21,748 nt of DNA, taken from contig CANRPQ010000010.1 of NCBI GenBank assembly GCA_947632525.1, forward strand, positions 1-21,748, in the 5' to 3' direction. Position 1 is the stretch's first letter, and each line of letters begins with the position of its first letter. The translations under genes were made by a program, and so were the position numbers. Positions 8,378-17,275 of the stretch are shown here, piece after piece. The notes under the pieces were generated by a model. That model was not told the origin of the DNA. It saw nothing but the letters and a program-made list of their open reading frames with translations, and ran no database searches. This DNA comes from an uncultured Clostridia bacterium. Its GTDB lineage: Bacteria > Bacillota > Clostridia > TANB77 > CAG-508.

Positions 8378-9466
8378 TTATTCAGGTATAGAAGGGTCAA
8401 TAATGTCATATTTTCGAGAATAATCTTTAGTTTCAGTATTACTTTTATATACTTCACTACGATTTTTATTTAGAAAATCTACTAAATGATATAAATCTAC
8501 CCAAATTTGATTAGGACCTTCTTTTTGTACCTCATCAAAAATCAGTTGTATTCCAAAATGAAGATGAGGTACATTTATATTATTTACATTTTCTTTTGTA
8601 CTATATCCAGTCATTCCTAAATAACCAATTACATCTCCAGCTTTTACTATTTGGCCTTCTTTTAATCCTTCTGCATAAGGATGATTTTTACGAAGATGAG
8701 CATAGTAATAATATCTTTTTTTATCAAAACTACGAATTCCAACTCTCCAACCACCATATTGATTCCAGCCAACAGCCTCAACAATACCTGATTCTACAGC
8801 AATAACAGGTGAACCAATACTTCCCATTAAATCATTACCAAAGTGCAACCTTTTATAACCATAAGACCTAGATGCTCCAAAGTCATCATAATGACTGTAA
8901 GAATAATTTTTTGCAATAGGGTGAAAAGCTTTTATCCCATATTTTTCTACAAATTGTTTATCAGAAGTTTCTATTTGATAATCACCAATAAATTCATGCA
9001 GTACAGAATCATAACCTTCATAATAGTAGTTATAATTTTTCATATTCTTTGTAATATCTGACATACTTTCACCATTTCTTAATTTCTCTACTAAAGTATC
9101 TAAATCTTTTTGCTTAAATTTTGAAAAGTTATTACCATATTTACATGCCAGATATGAAATTAGTTCAATCCAATTTAATTTTACATCTTCATTTTTCGTA
9201 TATGAATTAATATCCAACTTAGAAGTTTTATCTAAAACATCATAAGAAACATTAAATTCAAACCATTTAATATAATCTTTCTTTTTAGATTCATCATTAC
9301 TATTATCTTCTGTTGTATTTTCAGACCAAATAATAGGGTTACTTGAAACAGTAACAGTAGAAATTTGATAAAAAGAAAATACAGTTACAAAAATTAAAAT
9401 CAAAGAAAAAGTAATTTGTAATATTAACTTAAATTTATTTTTAATACTAAAATTAGAAAACCACAT
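8378..9466 (-). CDS. M23 family metallopeptidase, membrane-anchored
   Basis: ATG at 9466 is preferred because GGTGA (9476-9472) sits 5 nt upstream; an in-frame GTG at 9475 overlaps that site and would add three residues. Numbering below is from the GTG form (365 aa). Hydrophobic helix at about 16-37 with a basic N-terminus, so a membrane anchor or uncleaved signal. Residues 65-170 form a conserved-looking N-terminal region of unknown role. The LytM/M23 domain follows with zinc ligands in HFGNDLMG (H211, D215), YYAHL (H260) and HLHFG (H304, H306). M23 enzymes cut peptide cross-bridges of peptidoglycan; all catalytic positions are present, so activity is likely. It converges on polA and diverges from metK. 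Confidence 0.9.
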   Translation of the reverse strand: MWFSNFSIKNKFKLILQITFSLILIFVTVFSFYQISTVTVSSNPIIWSENTTEDNSNDESKKKDYIKWFEFNVSYDVLDKTSKLDINSYTKNEDVKLNWIELISYLACKYGNNFSKFKQKDLDTLVEKLRNGESMSDITKNMKNYNYYYEGYDSVLHEFIGDYQIETSDKQFVEKYGIKAFHPIAKNYSYSHYDDFGASRSYGYKRLHFGNDLMGSIGSPVIAVESGIVEAVGWNQYGGWRVGIRSFDKKRYYYYAHLRKNHPYAEGLKEGQIVKAGDVIGYLGMTGYSTKENVNNINVPHLHFGIQLIFDEVQKEGPNQIWVDLYHLVDFLNKNRSEVYKSNTETKDYSRKYDIIDPSIPE

Positions 9467-9510
9467 ATACTTCACCAGTATTAGCCTATGAAAAAAAACA
9501 AAAAATATGA

Positions 9511-9539
9511 TTGATTTTAAATATTAAAATTGATATAAT
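9511..9539 (+). promoter_or_regulatory. metK promoter
   Basis: TTGATT 9511-9516 and a perfect TATAAT 9534-9539 are separated by 17 bp. The leader to the metK ATG is about 87 nt. It shows no SAM riboswitch motifs, only a small CACT/AGTG hairpin near 9592-9604. Confidence 0.8.
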
Positions 9540-9632
9540 TTAAAATACATTAAATGCTAAAAAATCAGAATATAAACTAGATTTGTACTTGCACTATTTA
9601 AGTGTATAAAAGAAAGGAATGAAAGTATACAT

Positions 9633-10742
9633 ATGAAAAATTATTTTTTTACTTCAGAAAGCGTAACAGAAGGACATCCAGATAAATTATGTGATTATAT
9701 ATCAGACACTATTTTGGATAACTGCTTAAAACAAGATGAAAATTCAAGGGTAGCAATAGAAACATTTGCATCTAGTAATACAATAACTGTTGCAGGGCAA
9801 ATTACTACTAAGGCAACATTAGATGTAGAAAACATTGTAAGGCAAAGAATAAAAGAAATTGGATTTGATAATAGTGAAACTGATATGGATTATAGAACTT
9901 GCAAAATAAATGTAGATATTACAAAACAAAGTCCAGACATAGCAATGGGTGTTGATATTGGTGGTGCAGGAGACCAGGGCATTATGTTTGGGTATGCTTG
10001 TGATGAAACTGAAAGCTACATGCCTTATGCCATTAGTATGGCACATAAATTAGCAAAAAAACTAACTGAAGTACGTAAAAATAATATTATTCCATATTTA
10101 AGGCCTGACGGAAAAACTCAAGTAACTGTAGAATATGAAAATGACAAACCTAAAAGAATTGAAACTATTCTAATATCAACTCAACATTTAAAAACTGCAT
10201 CAATAGATGAAATAAGAGAAGATGTAACAGAAAAAGTAATTAAGGAAGTAGTTCCTAAAAATATGATTGATGAAAATACAAAAATATTTATAAACCCAAC
10301 TGGACGTTTCGTTATAGGCGGACCTTTAGGTGATACTGGGCTTACAGGAAGAAAGATTATTGTAGATACTTATGGTGGTTATGCAAAACATGGTGGGGGT
10401 TGTTTTTCTGGCAAAGATGCAAGTAAAGTTGACAGAAGTGCTACATATATGCTTAGACATATAGCCAAAAATTTAGTAGCAAATGGATATGCTAAAAAAT
10501 GTGAAATTCAAGTATCATATGCAATTGGAATGAAAGAACCATTATCAATTTGTGTAAATACATTTGGAACAAGTGAAAAATCAGAAGAAGAATTAGTAGA
10601 ACTAATAAAAGAAAAATTTGATTTAACACCTGATGGAATTATAAAATATTTAGATTTAAAGAAACCTATTTATACTGAAACGACTAACTATGGACATTTT
10701 GGAAAAGAAAATTTGCCATGGGAAAAAATTATAAAAATATAA
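9633..10742 (+). CDS. metK: S-adenosylmethionine synthetase
   Basis: Makes S-adenosylmethionine from methionine and ATP in the cytoplasm. 369 residues, shorter than the usual 380-400. Family motifs are clear: SESVTEGHPDKLCD (8-21), QSPDIAMGVD (99-108), GAGDQG (111-116), LRPDGKTQV (156-164), INPTGRFVIGGP (220-231), and HGGGCFSGKDASKVDRS (253-269), where most relatives have HGGGAFSGKDPTKVDRS. The active-site loop between GVD and GAGDQG is only two residues here; E. coli has about seven and many bacteria more, which accounts for some of the length difference. AAAGGA at 9613-9618 is 14 nt before the ATG, a long spacing. A strong promoter precedes it. Confidence 0.97.
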   Translation: MKNYFFTSESVTEGHPDKLCDYISDTILDNCLKQDENSRVAIETFASSNTITVAGQITTKATLDVENIVRQRIKEIGFDNSETDMDYRTCKINVDITKQSPDIAMGVDIGGAGDQGIMFGYACDETESYMPYAISMAHKLAKKLTEVRKNNIIPYLRPDGKTQVTVEYENDKPKRIETILISTQHLKTASIDEIREDVTEKVIKEVVPKNMIDENTKIFINPTGRFVIGGPLGDTGLTGRKIIVDTYGGYAKHGGGCFSGKDASKVDRSATYMLRHIAKNLVANGYAKKCEIQVSYAIGMKEPLSICVNTFGTSEKSEEELVELIKEKFDLTPDGIIKYLDLKKPIYTETTNYGHFGKENLPWEKIIKI

Positions 10743-10769
10743 ATGTAGAACTTGAACTAAAAGGTCAGT

Positions 10770-10802
10770 TTGACTTCTTTAATTTCTGATATGTGATATA
10801 CT
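10770..10802 (+). promoter_or_regulatory. Possible extended -10 promoter of the acyl-CoA synthetase-like gene
   Basis: TGATATACT at 10794-10802 is an extended -10 (TG-A-TATACT). A TTGACT at 10770-10775 is 21 bp away, too far for an ideal -35. The metK-to-10839 gap holds no clear terminator. Confidence 0.35.
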
Positions 10803-10838
10803 TTATTAAGTAATTAAAATTCAAGGGAGAAAATATAA

Positions 10839-12578
10839 ATGAAAAGAAATTTACAGAAAATGAAAATTTTTGACGCTATAGAATTTAATAATGTTAGAGA
10901 TATTATTTACCACTCTGCAGAAGTATATGCAAAAAATATAGCGTTTACAATAAAGCATAAAACAGAATCAAAAATAACATATGAAGATATAACTTATGAA
11001 AGAATGCTTCAAGACATTAATAAATTAGGTACAGCTCTATATAGTATGGGATTTAAAGGAAAAAGGGTAGCAATTATAGGCAAAAACAGATATGAATGGG
11101 TTCTTGCACATTTAGCAAATCTACTAGGTGGAATAGTATCAGTTCCACTAGATAAAGATTTACAATATGATGAACTAGAAAACTCTATTATAAGGAGTAA
11201 AGCTGATTGTATAATTTTTGATGAGAAATTATCTGATAAGATAACTCAAATCAAAAATAATAAAAATACATCTTTATCAGAATATATATGCATGAGTGAA
11301 ACAGAAGGATATAAATCGGTTAAAGATTTAGTTGAACAAGGTGAAAAATTACTTAAAGAAGGAAACGAAGAATACTTACAAGCAGAAATTAATGAAAATG
11401 AAATGAATATTTTGTTATTTACATCAGGTACTACATCTAAATCAAAAGCAGTTATGTTATCACAAAGAAATATTGCATCTAACATTTATGCAATGCAGTG
11501 TGTAGAAGATATTAGACCAACAGACACTAATATAGCATTTTTACCATTTCATCATATATTTGGCTCTACTTGTATTATAATGATGCTAGCAAGTGGTACA
11601 AAAAACGTATTTCCTGATGGACTAAGATACATTAAGCAAAATTTAAATGAATATAAAGTAACTTTATTTGTTGGTGTTCCAGTTTTAATTGAAGCAATTT
11701 ATAAAACAATAATGAAAGAAATTGATAAGCAAGGAAAAACTAAGTTAATTAAATTTGCTAGAATTATTAGTAGAACTTTACTAAAATTACATATAGATAT
11801 TAGAAGAAAACTATTCAAACAAGTAATTGATGCATTAGGAGGAGAATTAAGATTTGTTATTTCTGGTGGAGCACCAGCTGATAGTAAAATTGCACAAGGA
11901 TTTAATGATTTAGGAATAAAAACAGTTCAGGGATATGGCCTTAGTGAAACAGCTCCAGTAATTGCAGCAGAAAATGGCAAAGTATTAAAATATGGTTCAG
12001 TAGGAATACCAATGATTAATGATACCATAGAAATAGTAAATAAAGATGAAAATGGAATTGGTGAAATTAGAGTAAAAGGTCCAAATGTAATGCTTGGATA
12101 CTATGAAATGCCAGAATTAACAAAAGAAGTATTGAGAGACGGTTGGTTTTATACCGGTGATTTAGGTTGTTTTGATAAAAATGGAATATTATATATAACA
12201 GGCAGAAATAAAAACATGATTGTTCTTAGAAATGGCAAAAAAGTATTTCCAGAAGAATTAGAAACTTTGGTAAATAGGTTAGAACTTGTTGAAGAATCTA
12301 TGGTATTTGGTATGCCTGATGAGAAAGCAAAGGATGATGTTAAAGTATCAGTTAAAATTGTGTATAATAAAGAAGTTGTAAAAGAAAAATATGCAGATAA
12401 AACACAAGATGAACTATATAAAATTATATGGGAACAAATTAAAGAATTAAACAAATCTTTTCCAAGATATAAGCATATACAAAAATTAATTTTAACTGAT
12501 GAAGAACTAATAAAAACAACTACTAAAAAGGTAAAAAGACAAGAAGAAATGAAAAAAATACTAGCTTCTTATAGGTAA
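10839..12578 (+). CDS. AMP-dependent synthetase/ligase (long-chain acyl-CoA synthetase-like)
   Basis: 579 residues of the adenylate-forming (ANL) superfamily. The P-loop LFTSGTTSKSKAVMLSQ lies at 193-209, VISGGAPAD at 340-348, GYGLSET at 365-371, YTGDLG at 438-443 and the hinge ITGRNKN at 453-459. The C-terminal lysine region TTTKKVKRQ (560-568) offers K564 as the catalytic lysine. The overall pattern matches long-chain fatty acid-CoA ligases, which activate a carboxylic acid with ATP and transfer it to CoA; the exact acyl chain cannot be read. Such proteins in Clostridia may instead feed an acyl carrier protein. AAGGGAGA at 10823-10830 supports ATG 10839. A strong terminator follows. Confidence 0.88.
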   Translation: MKRNLQKMKIFDAIEFNNVRDIIYHSAEVYAKNIAFTIKHKTESKITYEDITYERMLQDINKLGTALYSMGFKGKRVAIIGKNRYEWVLAHLANLLGGIVSVPLDKDLQYDELENSIIRSKADCIIFDEKLSDKITQIKNNKNTSLSEYICMSETEGYKSVKDLVEQGEKLLKEGNEEYLQAEINENEMNILLFTSGTTSKSKAVMLSQRNIASNIYAMQCVEDIRPTDTNIAFLPFHHIFGSTCIIMMLASGTKNVFPDGLRYIKQNLNEYKVTLFVGVPVLIEAIYKTIMKEIDKQGKTKLIKFARIISRTLLKLHIDIRRKLFKQVIDALGGELRFVISGGAPADSKIAQGFNDLGIKTVQGYGLSETAPVIAAENGKVLKYGSVGIPMINDTIEIVNKDENGIGEIRVKGPNVMLGYYEMPELTKEVLRDGWFYTGDLGCFDKNGILYITGRNKNMIVLRNGKKVFPEELETLVNRLELVEESMVFGMPDEKAKDDVKVSVKIVYNKEVVKEKYADKTQDELYKIIWEQIKELNKSFPRYKHIQKLILTDEELIKTTTKKVKRQEEMKKILASYR

Positions 12579-12621
12579 GAAATATTAATTTATAGTTTGA
12601 ATTCAAGTATAAATAGTATTT

Positions 12622-12648
12622 AGCAGGTTAATTAAATAACCTGCTTTT
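12622..12648 (+). terminator. Rho-independent terminator
   Basis: AGCAGGTTA (12622-12630) pairs perfectly with TAACCTGCT (12637-12645) around an ATTAAA loop, followed by TTTT. It ends the transcript of the synthetase gene. Confidence 0.88.
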
Positions 12649-12652
12649 GTTA

Positions 12653-12681
12653 TTGCTAATTATATATTTTTATGTTATGAT
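12653..12681 (+). promoter_or_regulatory. Promoter of the dCMP deaminase gene
   Basis: TTGCTA 12653-12658 and TATGAT 12676-12681 with 17-bp spacing lie directly after the preceding terminator and 27 bp before ATG 12709. It could drive the cluster through der and plsY. Confidence 0.65.
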
Positions 12682-12708
12682 TACAATATAAAAAAGGGAA
12701 GGTAAAAT

Positions 12709-13203
12709 ATGGAGAAAAGAATTGATAAAGCAAATTATTATTTAAATATTGCAAAAGCTGTAGCAGATAGAAGTACATGCCTTAGAAAAAAAGCGGGAGC
12801 AGTTATTGTAAATAACGATGAAATTATTTCTACCGGGTATAATGGAGCACCACGTGGTAGGGCTAATTGTATTGATTTAGGATATTGTACAAAGAAAAAG
12901 ATGTTTCCAGATATTAGGCACGGTGGATATGATGCCTGTAGAAGTGTGCATGCAGAGCAAAATGCTTTAATTAGTGCCAGTAGAAAAAATATGATAGGGG
13001 CAACTTTATATTTAGTTCTTTATCGCACTGATACTGGTGAATATGACCCAGGATCAAATTCATGCCAAATGTGTAGAAAAATGATTATTAATAGTGGTAT
13101 AACAAAAGTTGTTGTTAGAATTAATGACAATGAATATCAAACGATTGATGTTGAAGAATGGATTAATAATGATGATTTAATTGACGGAAAGATGACTTAT
13201 TAA
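12709..13203 (+). CDS. dCMP deaminase / ComEB-like cytidine deaminase family protein
   Basis: 164 residues of the zinc-dependent cytidine/deoxycytidylate deaminase fold. Zinc ligands are H81 in the VHAEQNA motif (E83 is the proton shuttle) and C119 and C122 in SCQMC. KKAGAVIVNNDEIISTGYNG at 27-46 is the typical strand-loop preceding the active site. dCMP deaminase turns dCMP into dUMP, the precursor of dTMP. In B. subtilis the homologue is encoded in the comE locus, but no competence gene lies nearby here, so I do not assign comEB. GGGAAGG at 12696-12702 supports ATG 12709. der starts 34 nt later, probably on the same transcript. Confidence 0.92.
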   Translation: MEKRIDKANYYLNIAKAVADRSTCLRKKAGAVIVNNDEIISTGYNGAPRGRANCIDLGYCTKKKMFPDIRHGGYDACRSVHAEQNALISASRKNMIGATLYLVLYRTDTGEYDPGSNSCQMCRKMIINSGITKVVVRINDNEYQTIDVEEWINNDDLIDGKMTY

Positions 13204-13237
13204 TATACTGAAATACAATTATAAAGAAGGTGAGAAA

Positions 13238-14566
13238 ATGGCAAAACCAACAGTAGCAATTATAGGAAGACCAAACGTAGGAAAATCTACATTTTTTAAT
13301 TATGTTGTAGGAAAAAGAATTTCTATAGTAGAAGACACCCCAGGTGTTACAAGGGATAGGGTATATGCAGAAGCAAATTGGAGAGGAAGAGAATTTACAC
13401 TAATTGATACAGGGGGAATTGAACCAGAATCAGATGATATTATTATTTCTCAAATGCGCGCACAGGCGGATATTGCTATTGAACTTGCCGATGTTATTTT
13501 ATTTTTAACAGATATTAAGCAAGGGGTTACAGCAGCAGATAAGGAAATAAGTTTAATGCTAAAAAAATCTAAAAAACCAATTATTTTAGTATGCAATAAG
13601 TCAGATAAATTTGGAAAAACTCCAGATGAATTATATGAATTCTATAATTTAGGAATTGGAGAACCTTATGCGGTATCAAGTGTAAATGCAAAAGGTATAG
13701 GTGATGTTTTAGATGCAATCTATGATAAATTACCACAACAAGATGAAGATGAGATAGATGATGATGTAATAAAGGTTGCTATAATTGGAAAGCCAAATGT
13801 AGGAAAATCTTCATTAATAAATAAAATTTTAGGAGAAAATAGAGTAATTGTCAGTGATATAGCAGGGACTACTAGAGATGCAATTGACTCTGAATTTGAA
13901 AATGAGTTTGGAAAATATGTATTTATTGATACAGCGGGAATTCGTAGAAAAAGTAAGGTCAATGACAACTTAGAAAAATATAGTGTAATGAGAAGCTTGT
14001 TAGCAATAGAAAGGGCAGATGTATGTATTCTAATGCTAGATGCTAATGAAGAAGTTTCTGCACAAGATACTAAAATTGCAGGCGAAGCGCATGAAGCAGG
14101 GAAAGGCGTAATAATTGTAGTAAACAAGTGGGATGAAGTAGAAAAAGATAATAGCACAATGGAAAATTATAAAAAAGATGTATACAACAAATTATCATAT
14201 TTATCATACGCACCAATTTTATTCATTTCAGCAAAAACAGGACAAAGAGTTAATAAATTATATGAAATGATAAACATGGTTGCAAGTCAAAATGCCTTAA
14301 GAGTTTCTACATCTGTGCTAAATGATGTGTTAAATGAAGCTGTAACCATAGTACAACCACCAACAGATAAGGGAAGAAGATTAAAAATCTTCTATATGAC
14401 ACAGGCATCTACAAAGCCACCAACATTTGTAGTATTTGTAAATGATAAACAATTATTTCATTTTTCTTATGAGCGATATTTGGTAAATCAAATTAGAAAA
14501 GAATTTGGACTTACTGGTACACCAATAAGAATTATGGTAAGAGAAAAAAAGGAAAAAGGAGAGTGA
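13238..14566 (+). CDS. der: Ribosome biogenesis GTPase Der (EngA)
   Basis: 442 residues with the two tandem GTPase domains found only in Der. Domain 1 has GRPNVGKS (10-17), DTGG (57-60) and NKSD (120-123). An acidic linker (QQDEDEIDDD, 167-176) leads to domain 2 with GKPNVGKS (184-191), DTAG (231-234) and NKWD (296-299). A KH-like domain spans about 350-442. Der binds the 50S subunit and is needed for its assembly; it is usually essential. AAGGTGAG just upstream supports ATG 13238. The stop TGA (14564-14566) is followed 5 nt later by the plsY ATG, so the two are translationally close. Confidence 0.98.
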   Translation: MAKPTVAIIGRPNVGKSTFFNYVVGKRISIVEDTPGVTRDRVYAEANWRGREFTLIDTGGIEPESDDIIISQMRAQADIAIELADVILFLTDIKQGVTAADKEISLMLKKSKKPIILVCNKSDKFGKTPDELYEFYNLGIGEPYAVSSVNAKGIGDVLDAIYDKLPQQDEDEIDDDVIKVAIIGKPNVGKSSLINKILGENRVIVSDIAGTTRDAIDSEFENEFGKYVFIDTAGIRRKSKVNDNLEKYSVMRSLLAIERADVCILMLDANEEVSAQDTKIAGEAHEAGKGVIIVVNKWDEVEKDNSTMENYKKDVYNKLSYLSYAPILFISAKTGQRVNKLYEMINMVASQNALRVSTSVLNDVLNEAVTIVQPPTDKGRRLKIFYMTQASTKPPTFVVFVNDKQLFHFSYERYLVNQIRKEFGLTGTPIRIMVREKKEKGE

Positions 14567-14571
14567 TTTTA

Positions 14572-15213
14572 ATGGCAACGTATATTATAGTTGCAGTTAT
14601 TGCTTATTTAATAGGAAGCATTAGTTTTTCGGTTATTATTAGTAAAAAAATGGCTGGATTTGATGTTAGAGAAAAAGGTAGTGGAAATGCAGGAAGTACA
14701 AATGTATTAAGAACAGTTGGAAAAAAGGCTGCACTTATAACATTAGTTTGTGACATTCTAAAAGGGGTAGTTTCAATTTTAATTGCAATTTTAGCAGGTA
14801 AAATAATTCAAGGATTAGACAGAGCACTATTGGTACAATTAGCAGGTGTATTTGTAATTGTAGGACATACTTTTCCAATATTTTTCAAATTTAAAGGTGG
14901 AAAGGGAGTCGCTACTGCATTAGGTGTTCTTCTAATGGTAAACTGGCAAATTGGATTAATTTGTTTAGTGTTTGCTTTAATACTAATTGTATTAACCAGA
15001 ATGGTTTCTGTTGGTTCTATTGCAGCAGCAGTATTATTTCCAGTGTTAGTAATTTTTATTAACCAAAACTATATTGTAGCTGAAAGTAGTAATTGGAGTT
15101 ACTTGATTTTTAGTATTGTGATTGCTATTCTAGTAATGTTTAATCATAGAGCAAACTTAAAAAGAGTTTTTGACGGTACAGAAAATAAAATAGACTTTAA
15201 AAGAAGTAAATAA
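14572..15213 (+). CDS. plsY: Glycerol-3-phosphate acyltransferase PlsY
   Basis: 213 residues from ATG 14572, chosen because AAGGAG (14556-14561) is 10 nt upstream. A GTG at 14563 overlaps the der stop and is too close to that site. Multi-pass inner-membrane protein that acylates glycerol-3-phosphate using acyl-phosphate, the first step of phospholipid synthesis. Its three conserved loops are visible: GSGNAGSTN (36-44), GHTFPIFFKFKGGKGVAT (98-115) and NHRANLKRV (191-199), separated by hydrophobic helices. The gene for the enzyme making its substrate, gpsA, starts 110 nt downstream, a functional pairing common in Firmicutes. The der-plsY-gpsA order also occurs in other Clostridia. Confidence 0.96.
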   Translation: MATYIIVAVIAYLIGSISFSVIISKKMAGFDVREKGSGNAGSTNVLRTVGKKAALITLVCDILKGVVSILIAILAGKIIQGLDRALLVQLAGVFVIVGHTFPIFFKFKGGKGVATALGVLLMVNWQIGLICLVFALILIVLTRMVSVGSIAAAVLFPVLVIFINQNYIVAESSNWSYLIFSIVIAILVMFNHRANLKRVFDGTENKIDFKRSK

Positions 15214-15231
15214 ATTGTAGATACAATTTTT
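15212..15231 (+). terminator. Short hairpin after plsY, possible attenuator or weak terminator
   Basis: AAATTGT (15212-15218) pairs with ACAATTT (15223-15229) around AGAT, followed by two more T residues of a TTTTT run. The stem is short and has one G-C pair, so read-through into gpsA is likely. Confidence 0.35.
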
Positions 15232-15323
15232 CATAAGTTAGTACACTGAAAAATCTAATTAATATTATTAAATAAAAAACATATATCATAAAATAATTTA
15301 AAGAAAGGAATTACAAAAGAACT

Positions 15324-16307
15324 ATGAAAAATATCTGTATAATTGGAAGTGGAAGTTGGGGATGTGCATTAGCAATCCATTTAGCAAATATAGGACATAA
15401 TATTAAAATTTGGTCTTTTATGAAAGAGGAAGCAGATTTAATTAATAATGAAAGAAAATGCAAATTTTTACCAAAGGCAACTATGCCAGAAAATATTTAT
15501 TGTACGACCAATATTAAAGAAGCAGTAGAAGGATCTGATATGATTTTACATGTAACACCTTCAAAATTTTTTAGAGATACTTTAAAGCAATATAAAGAAT
15601 ATGTAACTACTCAACCAATTATTATCTGCTCAAAAGGATTTGAATTAGCTACACTATCAACTTTAAGTGATGTAACAAGAGAAGAACTACCAAATGCTAA
15701 AATAGGTACTCTTTCGGGTCCAAGTCATGCAGAAGAAGTTTCTTTAGGAATTCCAACAGCAATTGTAATTGCTTCAAAGGATTATGAATTACAATGTTTA
15801 GTTCAAGATACTTTTATGAATGAAAGCATGAGAGTGTATACAAGTAATGATATACAAGGTGTTGAATTAGGTGGTGCACTAAAAAATATTATTGCTTTTT
15901 GTGCTGGTATTGCAGCAGAACTTAATTTAGGAGACAATACTTTTGCTGCATTATTATCAAGAGGATTGACTGAAATTGCTAGACTAGGAGTAGCAATGGG
16001 TGGAGAACATGACACCTTTTATGGGTTATCTGGTTTAGGAGATTTAATAGTTACTTGTATGAGTGAACATAGTAGAAATAGAAAAGCAGGTAAATGTATT
16101 GGAAAAGGCTTAACTTTAGAACAAACTAGAGAAGAAGTTGGTATGACAATTGAAAGTGTTGATAATATAGAAGTTGCATATAAGCTAGCAAAAAAATATA
16201 ATATTGATATGCCAATTGTATTAACAGTTTATGATGTTTTATATAATGGATTGAAACCAAAAGAAGCTGTTTTACAATTAATGACTCGTGAGAAAAAAGC
16301 TGAATAA
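15324..16307 (+). CDS. gpsA: NAD(P)-dependent glycerol-3-phosphate dehydrogenase
   Basis: 327 residues, normal length. Reduces dihydroxyacetone phosphate to sn-glycerol-3-phosphate in the cytoplasm, supplying PlsY. The Rossmann nucleotide-binding motif GSGSWG is at 8-13. SGPSHAEE (131-138), the catalytic lysine K187 in ELGGALKN, GLGDLIVTC (237-245) and RNRKAG (251-256) are all typical. AAAGGA at 15303-15308 is about 15 nt before the ATG, a long spacing like that of metK. The zinc-ribbon gene follows by 49 nt. Confidence 0.97.
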   Translation: MKNICIIGSGSWGCALAIHLANIGHNIKIWSFMKEEADLINNERKCKFLPKATMPENIYCTTNIKEAVEGSDMILHVTPSKFFRDTLKQYKEYVTTQPIIICSKGFELATLSTLSDVTREELPNAKIGTLSGPSHAEEVSLGIPTAIVIASKDYELQCLVQDTFMNESMRVYTSNDIQGVELGGALKNIIAFCAGIAAELNLGDNTFAALLSRGLTEIARLGVAMGGEHDTFYGLSGLGDLIVTCMSEHSRNRKAGKCIGKGLTLEQTREEVGMTIESVDNIEVAYKLAKKYNIDMPIVLTVYDVLYNGLKPKEAVLQLMTREKKAE

Positions 16308-16356
16308 TTTTTGATAATTTTACCATAATATTATTAAAAAATTGCAGGAGGATAAT

Positions 16357-16818
16357 ATGAATAATAATATTATGGATAGAATAGGCAAAAAAGCAATATA
16401 TACGTATAATATTGCTAGTAAAGCCACAGGAAAATTTGCAAAAGAAATAAAATTAAAATCACAAATGGCAAATAATAAAAACAAAATTCAAGAACTTTAT
16501 GAAGACATTGGAAAAACAGTATATGAAAAATATTTACTAAAAGAAGAAATTAACGTTGATAGAGATTTACTAAATAATTGTGCAATGATTGATGTATTAG
16601 CAGATGAAACTGAAGATATTCGTATGGAATTATTAAAATTGAAAGATTTAAAACAATGCCCACAATGTCATTATGAAATTTATTATGATTTTCATTATTG
16701 CCCTAATTGTGGTTCTGTGCAAGATAATAACAATGAAGAAAATGAACCAAATGATGGTCCAGCAACAATAGTGACGACTGATGAGGAAGATAAAAAGTTG
16801 AAACGAAAGGAAAATTAA
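16357..16818 (+). CDS. Zinc-ribbon protein of unknown function
   Basis: 153 residues from ATG 16357, which has a perfect AGGAGG at 16346-16351, 5 nt away; an in-frame TTG at 16342 lies before that site. Residues 28-98 are rich in K, E and L with heptad-like spacing and are probably helical or coiled coil. A zinc ribbon follows: CPQCHYEIYYDFHYCPNCGS with C101, C104, C115 and C118. The C-terminal tail (121-153) is acidic and then lysine-rich, likely disordered. Similar helical-plus-ribbon proteins are common in Clostridia, but I know of no defined role. It sits between gpsA and dtd, 6 nt before dtd. Confidence 0.88.
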   Translation: MNNNIMDRIGKKAIYTYNIASKATGKFAKEIKLKSQMANNKNKIQELYEDIGKTVYEKYLLKEEINVDRDLLNNCAMIDVLADETEDIRMELLKLKDLKQCPQCHYEIYYDFHYCPNCGSVQDNNNEENEPNDGPATIVTTDEEDKKLKRKEN

Positions 16819-16824
16819 CTAAAT

Positions 16825-17268
16825 ATGAAATTAGTAGTACAAAGAGTTAAGAAAGCAAATGTAGTAGTAGATGAAAAAATTATAGGTGAGATTAATCAGG
16901 GATTTATGGTATTAATTGGTATTGCTCCAACAGATACGAAAGAAATTGCTGATTTCCTAGTACAAAAGCTAATTCATTTAAGAATATTTGAAGATGAAAA
17001 TGAAAAAATGAACTTATCTATACAAGATATAAATGGTGAACTTTTGTTAGTATCACAATTTACTTTATATGCCGATTGTAATCATGGTAATAGGCCAAGT
17101 TTTGTTGGAACAGCAGCTGAACCAAAAATGGCAAATGAACTTTATGAATATTTTGTAGATCAATGTAAGAAAGAAAATATTAAAAAAGTTGCTACAGGAA
17201 AATTTGGAGCAGATATGCAAGTATCTTTGCAGAATGACGGACCTGTAACAATAATTTTAGAAAAATAG
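16825..17268 (+). CDS. dtd: D-aminoacyl-tRNA deacylase
   Basis: 147 residues, the standard length. Removes D-amino acids (and glycine from tRNA-Ala) mischarged onto tRNA. Diagnostic motifs: LVSQFTLYAD at 75-84, NRPSF at 89-93 and the Gly-cisPro loop DGPVT at 138-142, which forms the chiral filter. GAAAGGAAA just upstream overlaps the end of the zinc-ribbon gene, implying co-translation. The stop (17266-17268) is only 7 bp from the stop of the convergent ORF at 17276, with no hairpin between. Confidence 0.97.
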   Translation: MKLVVQRVKKANVVVDEKIIGEINQGFMVLIGIAPTDTKEIADFLVQKLIHLRIFEDENEKMNLSIQDINGELLLVSQFTLYADCNHGNRPSFVGTAAEPKMANELYEYFVDQCKKENIKKVATGKFGADMQVSLQNDGPVTIILEK

Positions 17269-17275
17269 CTAGTTA

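Noticed and set aside
8172..8423. 83-codon open frame on the plus strand
   Set aside because: It runs straight through the inverted-repeat element and into the antisense of the M23 gene, has no ribosome binding site, and its translation looks like nothing known.
9540..9632. Possible SAM riboswitch in the metK leader
   Set aside because: The leader is about 85 nt, lacks the conserved SAM-I core and has no terminator hairpin before the start codon.
12709..13203. Competence gene comEB by name
   Set aside because: The protein is a clear dCMP deaminase family member, but no competence genes surround it, so only the enzymatic name is used.
14563..14571. GTG start for plsY overlapping the der stop
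   Set aside because: It lies 1 nt after the AAGGAG site; ATG 14572 has correct spacing and fits family N-termini.
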